A stretch of 64,000 nucleotides of DNA from Streptomyces noursei ATCC 11455 (GTDB taxonomy: Bacteria > Actinomycetota > Actinomycetes > Streptomycetales > Streptomycetaceae). Positions within the stretch are counted from its first letter, which is position 1. Every line of letters begins with the position of its first letter. The notes beneath the pieces were generated by a model that saw nothing but the letters and a program-made list of their open reading frames with translations, ran no database searches and was not told where the DNA came from. The stretch covers positions 3,224,001 through 3,288,000 of the forward strand of contig NZ_CP011533.1 of the NCBI RefSeq assembly GCF_001704275.1, read 5' to 3'. Shown in pieces: positions 51,544-62,296 of this stretch. A program made the position numbers and the translations under genes.

Positions 51544-52953
51544 TCACTCCCCCGACAGCGCGGGGCGGCTCTGGGTGTCCAGCCAGGTGTGGAAGAGGTC
51601 GCCCAGCCGCTGCCCGGAGACCTTCTCGGCCAGCGCGATGAAGTCGGCGGTGTCCGCGTTGCCGTAGCGGTGCCGGGCGGTCCAGGCCGGCAGCAGGCGG
51701 AAGAACGCCCGGTCGCCGATGCGTTCGCGGAGCGCCTGGAGGGTCATCGCGCCGCGCTCGTAGACCGCATCGGAGAACATGGTGTCCCGCTGCGGGTCGG
51801 AGACCTTGATCTTCCAGAAGGCGTCGTCGGCCGGTATCCCCTGGTACGCCTTGCGGAAGGCGTCGTGGGCGGTGGTCGTGCCCTTGTGCTCGGCCCACAG
51901 CCACTGGGCGTAGGTGGCGAAGCCCTCGTTGAGCCAGATGTCCTTCCACTGCCGCACCGAGACCGAGTCGCCGAACCACTGGTGGGCCAGCTCGTGGACG
52001 ATGGTGCTCTCGCTGCGGACGGCGGAGTAGGCCGGCTTGGACTGCACCTCCAGGGAGAAGCCGGCCTGCGGCATGTCGTCCACGATCGCGCCGGTCTCCT
52101 CGAAGGGGTACGGCCCGAAGACCTTCGACCAGTAGTCGGTGGCCGCCGCGGTGACGCCGTAGACGTCGACCTTGCCGGTCGGCAGGGTCGGGTCGGTGGC
52201 GACGTAGATCGGGGTGCCGCCGGGGGTGGTGCCGGTGCGCACGTCGAACTTCCCGATGGTGGCGGTGGCCAGGTACGGCGCCATCGGGCGGCTCTCGCGC
52301 CAGTGGAACCACGCCCGGCCGCCGTGCTCGCCGGAGCCGACCAGCCGCCCGTTGGAGACCCCGGTCAGGCCCTTGGGGGCGTCGATGCGGATGTCGTAGG
52401 TGGCCTTCTCGTCCGGGTGGTCGCTGGACGGGAACCACGTCGAGGCGGCGTTGGGCTCGCAGGCCACGAAGACGCCGTCCTTGGTCTTCATCCAGCCGTA
52501 CTGCGAACCGAAGACGATCGGGCCGCTGAGCGGCTGGGGGACGCCGTGGTAGACGACGGTGACCGCGAAGCGCTCGCCGCGGGCGAGCGGGCGGCCGGGC
52601 CGGATGACGAGTTCGTCGCCGGTTCTGGAGAAGCGGGCGGGGCGGCCGTCGACCCGGACCTGGTCGACGGTCAGCTTCTGGAGGTCCAGGTCGAACGAGG
52701 AGAGGTCCTGGGTGGCCCGGGCGGTCAGCGTGGTCCTGCCGTCCAGCCGGCCGGAGTCGGGGTGGTAGCTGACGCCGAGGTCGTAGTGGAGGGGCCGGTA
52801 GCCCCCGTTGCCCAACCCGGGGAAGTAGGGGTCACCGATGCCGGGGGCGCCCGGCGTGGCCGCGGGGGCCGCGGCGATGGTGGCGGCCGAGGCCACCGCG
52901 GTGGCCAGGGCGAGCCAACGGGAGGAGCGACGCGCAGAACGGGAGAGTGCCAT
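51544..52953 (-). CDS. Secreted M1-family zinc metallopeptidase
   Basis: A 469-residue exported aminopeptidase-like protein. A Sec-type signal (RRSSRWLALATAVASAATIAAA) is followed by the beta-sandwich N-domain (GNGGYRPLHYDLGVSYHPDS) and the gluzincin catalytic domain with HELAHQWFGDSVSV and the distal glutamate in WLNEGFATYAQWLW. The usual GAMEN motif is not conserved, the corresponding place reading GFSLEVQSKP, which is normal for this short actinobacterial subgroup. The large C-terminal helical domain of PepN is missing, as in relatives. It probably trims peptides outside the cell, just upstream in position of the oligopeptide importer operon. Confidence 0.9.
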   Translation of the reverse strand: MALSRSARRSSRWLALATAVASAATIAAAPAATPGAPGIGDPYFPGLGNGGYRPLHYDLGVSYHPDSGRLDGRTTLTARATQDLSSFDLDLQKLTVDQVRVDGRPARFSRTGDELVIRPGRPLARGERFAVTVVYHGVPQPLSGPIVFGSQYGWMKTKDGVFVACEPNAASTWFPSSDHPDEKATYDIRIDAPKGLTGVSNGRLVGSGEHGGRAWFHWRESRPMAPYLATATIGKFDVRTGTTPGGTPIYVATDPTLPTGKVDVYGVTAAATDYWSKVFGPYPFEETGAIVDDMPQAGFSLEVQSKPAYSAVRSESTIVHELAHQWFGDSVSVRQWKDIWLNEGFATYAQWLWAEHKGTTTAHDAFRKAYQGIPADDAFWKIKVSDPQRDTMFSDAVYERGAMTLQALRERIGDRAFFRLLPAWTARHRYGNADTADFIALAEKVSGQRLGDLFHTWLDTQSRPALSGE

Positions 52954-53052
52954 GAGCCGTCCCTTCGAGTACGCGGATGCGTGATGAACAACCGCGCCGA
53001 CTCTGCACTCTCCCGTCCGTCTTCACCAGCGACTTTGCCAAGTCGTCAGGCG

Positions 53053-54261
53053 TTACTGCCCGGTTGATGCCTTACCGTCCGAACTTTCGGTCGCCGCACC
53101 GGAGTTGTCCGACTCGCCCTCGGGGTGGTGGCAGGCCACCTGGTGCCCGGTCCGCAACCGGATCAGCGGCGGCTCGGTGGTGGTGCACTCCTCGGTCGCC
53201 TTCCAGCAGCGGGTGCGGAACCGGCAGCCGGACGGCGGGTCGATCGGCGAGGGGACGTCGCCCTTGAGCAGGATCCGGCCGCGCTGGGTGCGCCGCTTGG
53301 GGTCGGGCACCGGCACGGCCGAGAGCAGCGCCTTGGTGTACGGGTGCCGGGGCGAGGCGTAGAGCGAGTCCCGGTCGGCCAGTTCGACGATCTTGCCGAG
53401 GTACATCACCGCGATCCGGTCCGAGACGTGCCGGATGACCGAGAGGTCGTGCGCGATGATCACGTAGGTCAGGCCCAGCTCCTCCTGGAGGTCGTCCATG
53501 AGGTTGACGACCTGGGCCTGGATGGAGACGTCGAGCGCGGAGACCGGCTCGTCGGCGACCACCAGCTTCGGCTTGAGGGCCAGCGCCCGCGCGATGCCGA
53601 TGCGCTGGCGCTGACCGCCGGAGAACTCGTGCGGATAGCGGTTGTAGTGCTCCGGGCTCAGGCCCACCAGCTCCAGCAGCCGCTGCACCTCCTTCTTCAC
53701 CCCGCCCTCGGGCTCGACGCCCTGGAGCCGGAAGGGGGTGGAGACGATCCCGCCGATGGTGTGCCGCGGGTTCAGCGAACCGTACGGGTCCTGGAAGATC
53801 ATCTGGATGTCGCGGCGCAGCGGGCGCAGCCGGCCCGGGGACAGGTGGGTGATGTCCTGGCCCTCGAACTCGACCGAGCCGCCGGTCGGTTCGTCGAGCC
53901 GGGTGATCAGCCGGCCCATCGTCGACTTGCCGCAGCCGGACTCGCCGACGACGCCCAGCGTCTCCCCGGGGAAGACGTCGAAGTCGATCCCGTCGACCGC
54001 CTGGACGGCCCCGACCTTGCGCTTGAGCAGGCCCTTGGTGATCGGGAAGTGCCGGACCAGGCCGCGGACCCGCAGCAGCGGCTCGTCCGGGGCGGCGGAC
54101 CCGGAGCGCTCGGCACGCCCGACCGCAGGGGTCGCCGCGGGCTTCGCGGCCTTCTCCGTGTCCACCGACTTCTCGGCGCTCTCGACCTGCTCCGCCTGTT
54201 CGGCGTTCTCGGCCCGCTCGGGCTTCGCGGTCGCCTCAGGCTTCTCAGTCTTCTCGGTCAC
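53053..54261 (-). CDS. Oligopeptide ABC transporter ATP-binding protein (OppF-like)
   Basis: A 402-residue ATPase. The first 75 residues are a Glu/Lys/Ala-rich linker not found in E. coli OppF. Then follow Walker A GVVGESGCGKSTMGRLI, Q loop MIFQDPYGSLNPR, signature FSGGQRQRIGIARAL, Walker B KLVVADEPVSALD and the H loop VIIAHDL. The C-terminal oligopeptide-transporter cysteine cluster (PSGCRFRTRCWKATEEC) probably holds an iron-sulfur or metal site. The GTG start overlaps the oppD stop by GTGA. Last gene of the five-gene operon that imports short peptides. Confidence 0.9.
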   Translation of the reverse strand: MTEKTEKPEATAKPERAENAEQAEQVESAEKSVDTEKAAKPAATPAVGRAERSGSAAPDEPLLRVRGLVRHFPITKGLLKRKVGAVQAVDGIDFDVFPGETLGVVGESGCGKSTMGRLITRLDEPTGGSVEFEGQDITHLSPGRLRPLRRDIQMIFQDPYGSLNPRHTIGGIVSTPFRLQGVEPEGGVKKEVQRLLELVGLSPEHYNRYPHEFSGGQRQRIGIARALALKPKLVVADEPVSALDVSIQAQVVNLMDDLQEELGLTYVIIAHDLSVIRHVSDRIAVMYLGKIVELADRDSLYASPRHPYTKALLSAVPVPDPKRRTQRGRILLKGDVPSPIDPPSGCRFRTRCWKATEECTTTEPPLIRLRTGHQVACHHPEGESDNSGAATESSDGKASTGQ

Positions 54262-55366
54262 AGCTTCGGCGCAATCTCTTCGGTCCAGATACGCTCCCGC
54301 TCCTCCCGCGGCAGGTGGCAGGCGGAGAAGTGCCGGCCGTCGACCTGCTGCAGTTCGGGGCGCACCGTGCGGGTGACGTTGTCCTTGGGGACGTCCGCGT
54401 ACGGGCAACGGGGGTTGAAGGCACAGCCGGACGGCACGTTGATCAGGCTGGGCGGCGAGCCCTTGACCGGGATGAGCCGGTCGGTCTGGTCACGGTCGAT
54501 CCGCGGCATGGAGCCGAGCAGGCCCCAGGTGTAGGGGTGCTGCGGGGTGGCGAACACCTCGTCCGAGGGGCCCCGCTCCACGCACCGGCCGCCGTACATC
54601 ACCAGCAGGTCGTCGGCGAGCTCGGCGACCACGCCCAGGTCGTGGGTGATGATGACGACCGCCGAGCCGAACTCCTTCTGCAGATCGCGGATCAGGTCCA
54701 GGATCTGCGCCTGGACGGTGACGTCCAAAGCGGTGGTCGGCTCGTCCGCGATCAGCAGCTCGGGGTTGTTGACCAGCGCCATGGCGATCATGGCGCGCTG
54801 GCGCATACCGCCGGAGAACTGGTGCGGATGGTCGTCCACCCGCTTGTCCGGCTGCGGGATGCCGACCCGGTCGAGCATCTCCACGGCGCGCTTGCGGGCG
54901 GTCTTCTTGTCGACGTCGTGGTGGACCCGGTACGCCTCCACGATCTGCTGGCCGACCGTGTAGAAGGGGTGCAGCGCGGACAGCGGATCCTGGAAGATCA
55001 TCGCCATCTCACGGCCGCGCAGCCGGCGCACCTCGTCCGGGTCGGCGGCGACCAACTCCTTGCCGTCCAGCCAGATTTCGCCGGACATCCGCACCTTGCT
55101 GCGCTGTTGGCGGGAGGCCCGGTGCAGGCCCATGATCGCCAGTGAGGTCACCGACTTGCCGGAGCCGGACTCGCCGACGATGCCGAGCGTCTTGCCCTTC
55201 TCCAGGCTGAAGGTCAGCCCGTCGACGGACTTCACCAGGCCGTCGTCGGTGGAGAAGTGCACCTTCAGGTCCCGCACGTCGAGGAAGGCGGAGGGGGCCG
55301 GGGGCGCGGGGGCGGGCTCGGCGGCGGGCCGCCCGGCCGCCGTGGTCTTGTCCTGGGAAGAGTCGG

Positions 55367-55370
<4 letters not shown>
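54258..55370 (-). CDS. Oligopeptide ABC transporter ATP-binding protein (OppD-like)
   Basis: A 370-residue ATPase that pairs with OppF. A short Ala/Pro-rich start precedes Walker A GIVGESGSGKSVTSLAIMG, Q loop MIFQDPLSALHPFYT, signature FSGGMRQRAMIAMAL, Walker B ELLIADEPTTALD and H loop VIITHDLG. The C-terminal PSGCAFNPRCPYAD segment is typical of the dipeptide/oligopeptide group. The GTG at 55370 overlaps the oppB stop, and its own stop overlaps the oppF start, so the three are translated as a chain. Confidence 0.92.
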
Positions 55371-56377
<1,007 letters not shown>

Positions 56378-56455
56378 GGGGATGCGGCGCCGGTGCCGCG
56401 GGCCGGGAGCGACCGGCCCGCGGACACCAATGCCTTCACCTGCCTTCCAGGGCTG

Positions 56456-58204
56456 CTACTTCTTGACGCCGATGTTGAGGTAGTCGTACTCACCGCTGTA
56501 GGCCGAGGTGGACACCATGTTGGTGGCCTTGGGCGAGCGGTAGAGCAGGACCTTGAAGTAGGTCAGCGGGACGATCGCCGCCTGCTCCATCGCCTTCCGG
56601 TCGATGTCCCCGTACGCCTTCTCGCGGGCGGCCTTGTCGGTGTTGGCGATGGCGCTGTCGAGCAGGTTGTTGATCTCCGGGTCGTCCAGCTGCGACAGGT
56701 TGGAGTTGCCGGACTGGCTGATCGCCTTGCCGTGGAGGATCTGCTGGAGGTAGCCGTAGCCGGTCGGGAAGTCGGCGCCCCACTGCATCATCATCAGGCC
56801 GACGTTGTTGGCCTTGTCGAAGGCCGGCACACCGGCGTAGTCCGAGAAGTACTTGCTGGTCGGGTACTGCTGGAGCTTGGCGTTGATGCCGATCTTCTTC
56901 AGCGAGCCGATCACCGAGGTGGCCGCGTCGACCTCGTCCTGGCGGTCGTTGCGGGCCAGGATGGTGGTGGAGACGTTGCCGGCGCCGCACTTCTTCCAGT
57001 GCGCCTGCGCCTCGGTCAGGTCCAAGTTGTCGCCGTTGTACTTCTGCGGGTACAGGTCGTACTTCTGGTAGCCGGCGATGTCCGTCGGCAGGACCGTGGA
57101 GGCGATCTCACCGCGGATCGGGCCGCCGAGCGCGGTCTGCACGGCCTTCTTGTCGATGGCGTACTCGACGGCCTTGCGGCACTCGACGTTGTCGAACGGC
57201 GCCACCTTGGTGTTGATGGCGGTGTAGACCAGGCGCTGGCCGAGCGCGTTGTCGGTGTTGGCCTTCTGCGTGGGGTCGGTCAGCAGCTGGGCCTGGGTCT
57301 GGCCGTCCACGCCGCGTCCGGCCATGTCGACCTGGGTGTTGCCGGACTGGAGGTCCTTGTCGATGGTCGACTGGGCGACCTTGAGGTTGAGGACGATCTT
57401 GTCCGGCAGCTGCTTGCGCAGCGGGTCGTTGGCGGCGGACCACTGCGGGTTGCGGACCAGGGTGAGCTTCTTGCCCTCCTGGTAGCTCTCGAACTTGTAC
57501 GAGCCGGTGGAGACCACGGACTTGGTGTAGTCCGCGCCCTTGTCCTTGGCCTGCGGGACCGGGGCGGTCTGCGGGGCGCTGACCAGCTGGTCGAACTCCG
57601 CGAACGGCTTCTTCAGATGGAAGACGATCGTCTGCGCGTCGGGCGTCTCTATGGACTTGAGCCCTTCCTTGCTCTTGTCCTTGTAGGGGCCCTTGTAGCC
57701 GCCGTCGTTGTCCACCAGGAACTGCTGGAAGTAGTTCGGGCCCAGGGAGAGGATGTCGCGGGCGAAGTTGCTGCGCTCCACCGCGTACTTGACGTCCTGG
57801 GAGGTGACGGGGTTGCCGTCCTCGAACTTGACGCCCTTGCGCAGCTTGTACGTCCAGGTCTTGCCGCCGTCGCTGGGCTTGCCCAACGACTCGGCGAGGT
57901 CCGGGACCAGCTCGTTGCCCTTGGTGCCGGGACCGGGCTTGAAGGTGGTGAGCGGACGCGCGTACAGGCGGCTGAAGTTGTAGACGAAGGCGTAGTAGGT
58001 GTTGCCCGGGTCGAAGGACTCGGGGGCGTCGCTCATCGCGTAGGTGAGGGTGCCCCCCTTCTCGTCCGAGGCGTTGACGACGCCCTTGGTGGCGGCGTTG
58101 GCCCCGGCCGAACTGCCGGAGGAGCCCTTTCCGCTGCAGCCGGCCAGCAAAAGGCCCGCACAGGTGATGGCCGCGACAGTCGCGACCGGAAGTGACCTTC
58201 GCAT
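56456..58204 (-). CDS. Peptide-binding lipoprotein (OppA-like)
   Basis: A 582-residue extracytoplasmic solute-binding protein of family 5. The lipoprotein signal ends LLLAGCSGKGS (cysteine at about 23). Family features include SDAPESFDPGNTYYAFVYNF, the SBP signature region KTWTYKLRKGVKFEDGNPVT, and LVYTAINTKVAPFDNVECRK. It captures oligopeptides and hands them to the OppB/OppC channel. In Streptomyces related importers feed in signalling peptides, and some bldK-type importers are needed for aerial growth; whether this is such a system cannot be told. Confidence 0.93.
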   Translation of the reverse strand: MRRSLPVATVAAITCAGLLLAGCSGKGSSGSSAGANAATKGVVNASDEKGGTLTYAMSDAPESFDPGNTYYAFVYNFSRLYARPLTTFKPGPGTKGNELVPDLAESLGKPSDGGKTWTYKLRKGVKFEDGNPVTSQDVKYAVERSNFARDILSLGPNYFQQFLVDNDGGYKGPYKDKSKEGLKSIETPDAQTIVFHLKKPFAEFDQLVSAPQTAPVPQAKDKGADYTKSVVSTGSYKFESYQEGKKLTLVRNPQWSAANDPLRKQLPDKIVLNLKVAQSTIDKDLQSGNTQVDMAGRGVDGQTQAQLLTDPTQKANTDNALGQRLVYTAINTKVAPFDNVECRKAVEYAIDKKAVQTALGGPIRGEIASTVLPTDIAGYQKYDLYPQKYNGDNLDLTEAQAHWKKCGAGNVSTTILARNDRQDEVDAATSVIGSLKKIGINAKLQQYPTSKYFSDYAGVPAFDKANNVGLMMMQWGADFPTGYGYLQQILHGKAISQSGNSNLSQLDDPEINNLLDSAIANTDKAAREKAYGDIDRKAMEQAAIVPLTYFKVLLYRSPKATNMVSTSAYSGEYDYLNIGVKK

Positions 58205-58283
58205 GATGCTCGGTGTCCCCTTCGTTCGTCGAGAAACGTCAGATCGAAACGGCTGGAAGTGAGGTGCCGGGCGGGCGGCCGGA

Positions 58284-59282
58284 TCAGCGGCCGCGCGGGT
58301 CCAGCGCGTCCCTCAGACCGTCACCGAGCAGGTTGAACGCGAGCACGGTGACGAAGATCGCGAGACCGGGGACGATCATGTACTGGGGGTCGACCTCGTA
58401 GTACTTGACCGCCTGGGTGAGCGTGCCGCCCCAGGACGACTGGGGTGGCTGGATACCGACGCCCAGGAAGCTCAGCGCCGCCTCGAAGAGGATGTTGGAG
58501 GGGATCAGCAGCGTCGAGTAGACGATGACCGGCCCCACCAGGTTGGGCAGGAGTTCCCTGAAGAGGATGAACGGCCCGCGGGCACCCAGGCCGCGGGCGG
58601 CGGCCACGAACTCCCGCTCCCGCAGCGAGAGGGTCTGGGCCCGCACGATCCGGCCCATGTAGGGCCAGTTGAAGAAGCCGATCACGAAGATCAGCACCGA
58701 GATGTGCAGCGGCAGACCGTCCAGGCCGAAGGCGCCGCCCTGCAGCGACGCGGAGATCGCGATGGCGAAGAGCAGCAGCGGGAAGGCCAGGAAGACGTCC
58801 ATCATGCGGCTGATGAACGCGTCCACCCGGCCGCGGTAGAAGCCGGCGACGACGCCGAGGACGGTGCCGATGGCCACCGACAGCAGCGTGGCGCCGAAGG
58901 CCACCAGCAGCGAGACCCAGGAGCCCTCCAGGATCCGGGAGAGCAGGTCACGGCCGAACTTGGGGTCCACGCCCAAGAGGTGGTCGGCGCTCATCCCGCC
59001 GAAGTCGCCCTTGGGAAGCGTGGTGTTGGGGTCGATCAGGTCCTGGTGCGGCTGGTTGGGGTCCAGGCCGAACAGGTGCTGCAGGGGCCGGGAGAGCGCG
59101 GCGGTCAGGATGAGCAGGATGACAACGATGGCACCCGCCATCGCGACCTTGTCGCGGCGGAAGCGCAGCCAGGCGATCTGGCCGAGCGAGCGCCCCTCGA
59201 TCCGCTTGCTCTCCACGCCTTCCAGCACCGCTTCCGGCTGCGCCTGCGCAGCCGCCCCGGTGGTCTCGATCGGTGCGGTCAC
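58284..59282 (-). CDS. Oligopeptide ABC transporter permease (OppC-like)
   Basis: A 332-residue permease. After a polar N-terminus comes helix 1 (KVAMAGAIVVILLILTAAL), the loop with GTDxxGRDxxSR-like GVDPKFGRDLLSRIL, and five more helices. The EAA loop is REREFVAAARGLGARGPFILF. It partners OppB. The GTG at 59282 is used, with GGGAGGGG about 13 bases upstream. It is the first gene of the operon, order C-A-B-D-F. Confidence 0.92.
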   Translation of the reverse strand: MTAPIETTGAAAQAQPEAVLEGVESKRIEGRSLGQIAWLRFRRDKVAMAGAIVVILLILTAALSRPLQHLFGLDPNQPHQDLIDPNTTLPKGDFGGMSADHLLGVDPKFGRDLLSRILEGSWVSLLVAFGATLLSVAIGTVLGVVAGFYRGRVDAFISRMMDVFLAFPLLLFAIAISASLQGGAFGLDGLPLHISVLIFVIGFFNWPYMGRIVRAQTLSLREREFVAAARGLGARGPFILFRELLPNLVGPVIVYSTLLIPSNILFEAALSFLGVGIQPPQSSWGGTLTQAVKYYEVDPQYMIVPGLAIFVTVLAFNLLGDGLRDALDPRGR

Positions 59283-59694
59283 GGTGGATCAGAACCCCTC
59301 CCGGCCGACGGTGGCCGACCTGTGCGCGCCGCGGTGGCGGCCTGGTTTCTACCTCACTGGTGTGTCCCCCGGCCGCCATCTCCGCCAGGTCGCGCGGGAG
59401 TTGGCGCTGCGGACGTGTCGGAAGCGTGCGTGACGTCGGTGGGGGATGGCGCTCGTACAAAGGACCGAGGTCCTCGATGCCGGGAGTCTTCATCCGACTC
59501 GCGATCACTCACCAGCCCTGACGGTGAATGGATGCGTAACTGTGATGTGGTCCGCGGCTTTCCGTTATACGAACACCAGGGCGGACTCAGCGGTGCGCGA
59601 GGCGGTCGGAAGAGGCGTCAACCGCCGTGCGGAAAGGGGGAATTCAGGCCAAGAACGGCAGCGGGCGGGTGCCCGCCGCGGGCACCCGTCGGCG
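59283..59694. other. Intergenic region upstream of the peptide-importer operon
   Basis: About 410 bases without a credible gene between the SseB-like stop and the oppC start. It must contain the operon promoter. A TATAAC-like element near 59560 on the minus strand is the only candidate and lacks a clear -35. I see no riboswitch or strong palindrome. Confidence 0.35.
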
Positions 59695-60483
59695 TCAATA
59701 GGGGCGCGGGTAGCCGTAACCGTAGGTGGGTCCGGGAACCGGCGGCTGGGCGTAGCCGTCGCGGTCGAAGAACGGACGGGCGCACGCCCGCATCCACATC
59801 CCGACCGGGTCGTACTCGTCGTTCATGGCGACCGTGGAGACCGGCAGACCGTCCGGCACGGCGCCCATCGACTGCTGGATCATCATCCGCGCGGCGTCCA
59901 CCGACGGCTGCCCGGTGTCGTACAGATCCAGCCCGATCGCCAGATACGGGGCGCCGAGGGCGGGTTGCACCCAAGCCCGACGCAACGACCGCACGGGGGG
60001 CGTCCGGTGGGCGTTCTGCGCGAGCAGGGCGTAGAACTGCGGGATGTCGATGACCGGTTCGGAGATCCGCAGCGGTCCGGCGGGCAGTCGGTCGAGGCCG
60101 GCGGCGATCCGGCGCAGGTCGAGCCAGGGGATGCCGACGCCGCCGCCGGGGGCGTGCGGATTCAGCCACAGCCCCCAGCGGTCGGGGAAGAGCGAGGCGG
60201 CGATCTCGGGGCCGCTGACGAGTTCGTGGTCGCGGGTCCAGCCGGAGGCGGCGAGCTCGGCCGCGGAAGTCACGCAGGGGGCGTACCCCAGCCCGTCGAC
60301 CTCCATGTTGCCGTACTGCGCGTCGGGTTGTCCGGCCCGGCCGTGCCACAGGAGCATCCAGACCTGCCCGTGCGCGAGGGCGCCCAGCAGCGCCTCGTAG
60401 GCGTCATAGCGCCCGGGCGAGACCTGTCGCAGCATCTGCTCGACCTGGTCGGCCGCCGCTCCCTGATGCGCACCGGCGCTCAC
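59695..60483 (-). CDS. SseB-like protein, enhanced serine sensitivity family (1)
   Basis: A 262-residue soluble protein resembling actinobacterial SseB N-terminal domain proteins (LLGALAHGQVWMLLWHGRAG, then VDGLGYAPCVTSAAELAASG and GIPWLDLRRIAAGLDRLPAG), ending in a Pro/Tyr/Gly-rich tail. SseB-like proteins occur beside ESX-type secretion genes or alone; their function is not established. The GTG at 60483 follows GAAGGGACGG. It lies 53 bases behind a second related gene in the same orientation. Confidence 0.65.
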   Translation of the reverse strand: MSAGAHQGAAADQVEQMLRQVSPGRYDAYEALLGALAHGQVWMLLWHGRAGQPDAQYGNMEVDGLGYAPCVTSAAELAASGWTRDHELVSGPEIAASLFPDRWGLWLNPHAPGGGVGIPWLDLRRIAAGLDRLPAGPLRISEPVIDIPQFYALLAQNAHRTPPVRSLRRAWVQPALGAPYLAIGLDLYDTGQPSVDAARMMIQQSMGAVPDGLPVSTVAMNDEYDPVGMWMRACARPFFDRDGYAQPPVPGPTYGYGYPRPY

Positions 60484-60536
60484 GTGGTCCGTCCCTTCTC
60501 CCGGCAGGGCCCGCGCCCGCCCGTCGTTCCACCAGC

Positions 60537-61382
60537 TTACGAGTGGTCCCGGGTGTAGAAGGGCCGCACGCGCTCCAGCATCCAGTCGGCGACCGGGTCG
60601 CCCTGGGCGATGTCGAGCAGGACGAGCTGGACCGGCCAGGGCACCGGCACCTGGCCCAGCGCCCGCCCCAGCGCGGTCAGCACCTCGTCGCGGGCGCCGC
60701 CGTCGTGCAGCCGCTCCGGGGCGACCTCCACCTGCACCCCGACGAAGAGTGCCGGCGTGTCGCCCTCGACGCTGGCCAGCGCGCGGCGGGCGGTCAGCAC
60801 GCATCCGGCCTCGGAGAACGCCAGGCCGGCGGCGGCCAGGAAGTCCACCGGCTCGTCCTGCCAGTCCGGTTCGAAGAGCCGCACCCGGGCGCCGCCGCCC
60901 TGCGGGCCGTCCAGTTCGGTCCGTCCGGCACGACACATTTCGGCCACCGCGGGCGGCGGCAGCGGGACGCCGACGGTGCCGTCCGGATTGACCGCGATGC
61001 CCAGCAGCGGCGGCAGCCCGCGGGCGAACTCCCGGGCGGGCGCGACGGTGTACGACATGTGCGGCCCGACGACCCGCAGGAACTCCTGCTCGGAGCTGAA
61101 GACCGGAACGTAGGCGGCGCCGCCGAGCTCGACGGTCGGCAGGTCCAGGCCGGCCGCGCCGAAGCCGGCGCTCTCCGGGCCGCCGCTCTCGGGCAGCGGC
61201 ACCCACACCCGGCTGCGGCCCAGCACCTCGACGATCCGGCCACCGGCCTCGGGGTGCCCGACCGACGCGGCCAGCACCTCCTCCAGCTCGTTGGCCGGCC
61301 AGGCCAACTGCGGTATCCCCGCGTCCGGGACGTGCCCCGGCACCGGACCACCGTGCTGCGGGTAATTGTCCGGATAGTTCAT
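60537..61382 (-). CDS. SseB-like protein, enhanced serine sensitivity family (2)
   Basis: A 281-residue soluble protein. It shows a typical SseB N-terminal domain (ELEEVLAASVGHPEAGGRIV, GRSRVWVPLPES, AAYVPVFSSEQEFLRVVG) and a C-terminal SseB domain (FSEAGCVLTARRALAS, VGVQVEV and the PWPVQLVLLDIAQGDPVADW region). No catalytic residues are evident. The ATG at 61382 is used; a GTG at 61391 adds three residues. The tandem with the preceding gene is also found in other Streptomyces between the peptide importer and gcvT. Confidence 0.72.
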   Translation of the reverse strand: MNYPDNYPQHGGPVPGHVPDAGIPQLAWPANELEEVLAASVGHPEAGGRIVEVLGRSRVWVPLPESGGPESAGFGAAGLDLPTVELGGAAYVPVFSSEQEFLRVVGPHMSYTVAPAREFARGLPPLLGIAVNPDGTVGVPLPPPAVAEMCRAGRTELDGPQGGGARVRLFEPDWQDEPVDFLAAAGLAFSEAGCVLTARRALASVEGDTPALFVGVQVEVAPERLHDGGARDEVLTALGRALGQVPVPWPVQLVLLDIAQGDPVADWMLERVRPFYTRDHS

Positions 61383-61417
61383 CTCACCCACCCATTACTG
61401 GCCGCGCTGCCCGGCCC

Positions 61418-61460
61418 CTGACCCTGGGGGCGGGTCCATGGGCCCGCCCCGGTGGGTCAG
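61418..61460 (-). terminator. Terminator of the ATPase gene
   Basis: Two-part stem CTGACCC/GGGTCAG and GGGGCGGG/CCCGCCCC enclosing TCCATG, 47 bases beyond the stop of the 61508-62296 gene and 36 bases before the SseB-like start. Confidence 0.6.
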
Positions 61461-61507
61461 ACCCTAACGGGCCCGGGCCCCTCCGGCGGACCGGGCCCCG
61501 CCCTGAT

Positions 61508-62296
61508 CTACCGGACGGTCCCCGAGGGCCGTTCCCCGTAGCCGGTGGCGTCCGCGGCGGGCGCACCAGCGGGGCGGACGCGGGCGGTGAACGTGACGCG
61601 CTCCAGGACCCCGGCGGCGGACCGGTCCAGCAGCACCGCGGAGCGGAAGCCCGCGGGCAGCCGGGCCTCCTCGGCGCGGGCGACCAGCCGGCGCACCGCC
61701 CGGCGGTGCCGGGCGAAGGCGTACCGCGACACCCCGCGGCCGCGCGCCCGTTGGCCGCCCAGCGCCGTCCCGGGCGGCACGTCGAGCAGCACCAGGTGCA
61801 GGCCCCGGCCGTCGCGCCGGGCCGTCCGGACGAGCCAACGGCGCACCCACGCCAGCGTCCCGCAGTCGTGCACCACCACGCTGCCGCCGGAGCGCAGCGC
61901 CCGGCGCAGGGCGCGATAGTGCGCGGCCCGGACCAGCGGGCGGTAGAGCGCGTACGGCAGGTGCCGCAGCCGGCCCCGCTCCCAACGCTCCCGGCTGTCC
62001 TGGGAGTCGATGCGGTACACCGGGTCACCGCGGCCGTCGAGCGTCGGCAGCACCCGCTGCATCAGGGTGCTCTTGCCGCTGCCGGGCAGGCCGGAGACCA
62101 CGATCAGATCGCCGGGTGCGAAGCGGAGCGCGGTGCGGGGGGCGCGGGCGCCGTCGCGGAGGTCGGTGATCCGGACCCGGTCGGGGCGGGCGGTGGGGCG
62201 CGGGCGGCGCGCCGCCCGGGGCCCGGCAGGCGCGGGCTCGGGCGCGGGCCCGGGTGCCGTCCCCGCCGTCGTCGCGTATGCCGCTTCGCTGTGCAC
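61508..62296 (-). CDS. P-loop ATPase (AAA/kinase-like)
   Basis: A 262-residue protein with a Pro/Ala/Arg-rich N-terminus (about 50 residues), then FAPGDLIVVSGLPGSGKSTLMQRVL, a perfect Walker A, and a possible Walker B in GGSVVVHDCGTLAWVRRWL. The region GLHLVLLDVPPGTALGGQRARGRGVS resembles the lid of small-molecule kinases of the zeta-toxin/AAA_33 type. It may phosphorylate a metabolite or nucleic acid end; function unknown. GTG start at 62296. Confidence 0.7.
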   Translation of the reverse strand: MHSEAAYATTAGTAPGPAPEPAPAGPRAARRPRPTARPDRVRITDLRDGARAPRTALRFAPGDLIVVSGLPGSGKSTLMQRVLPTLDGRGDPVYRIDSQDSRERWERGRLRHLPYALYRPLVRAAHYRALRRALRSGGSVVVHDCGTLAWVRRWLVRTARRDGRGLHLVLLDVPPGTALGGQRARGRGVSRYAFARHRRAVRRLVARAEEARLPAGFRSAVLLDRSAAGVLERVTFTARVRPAGAPAADATGYGERPSGTVR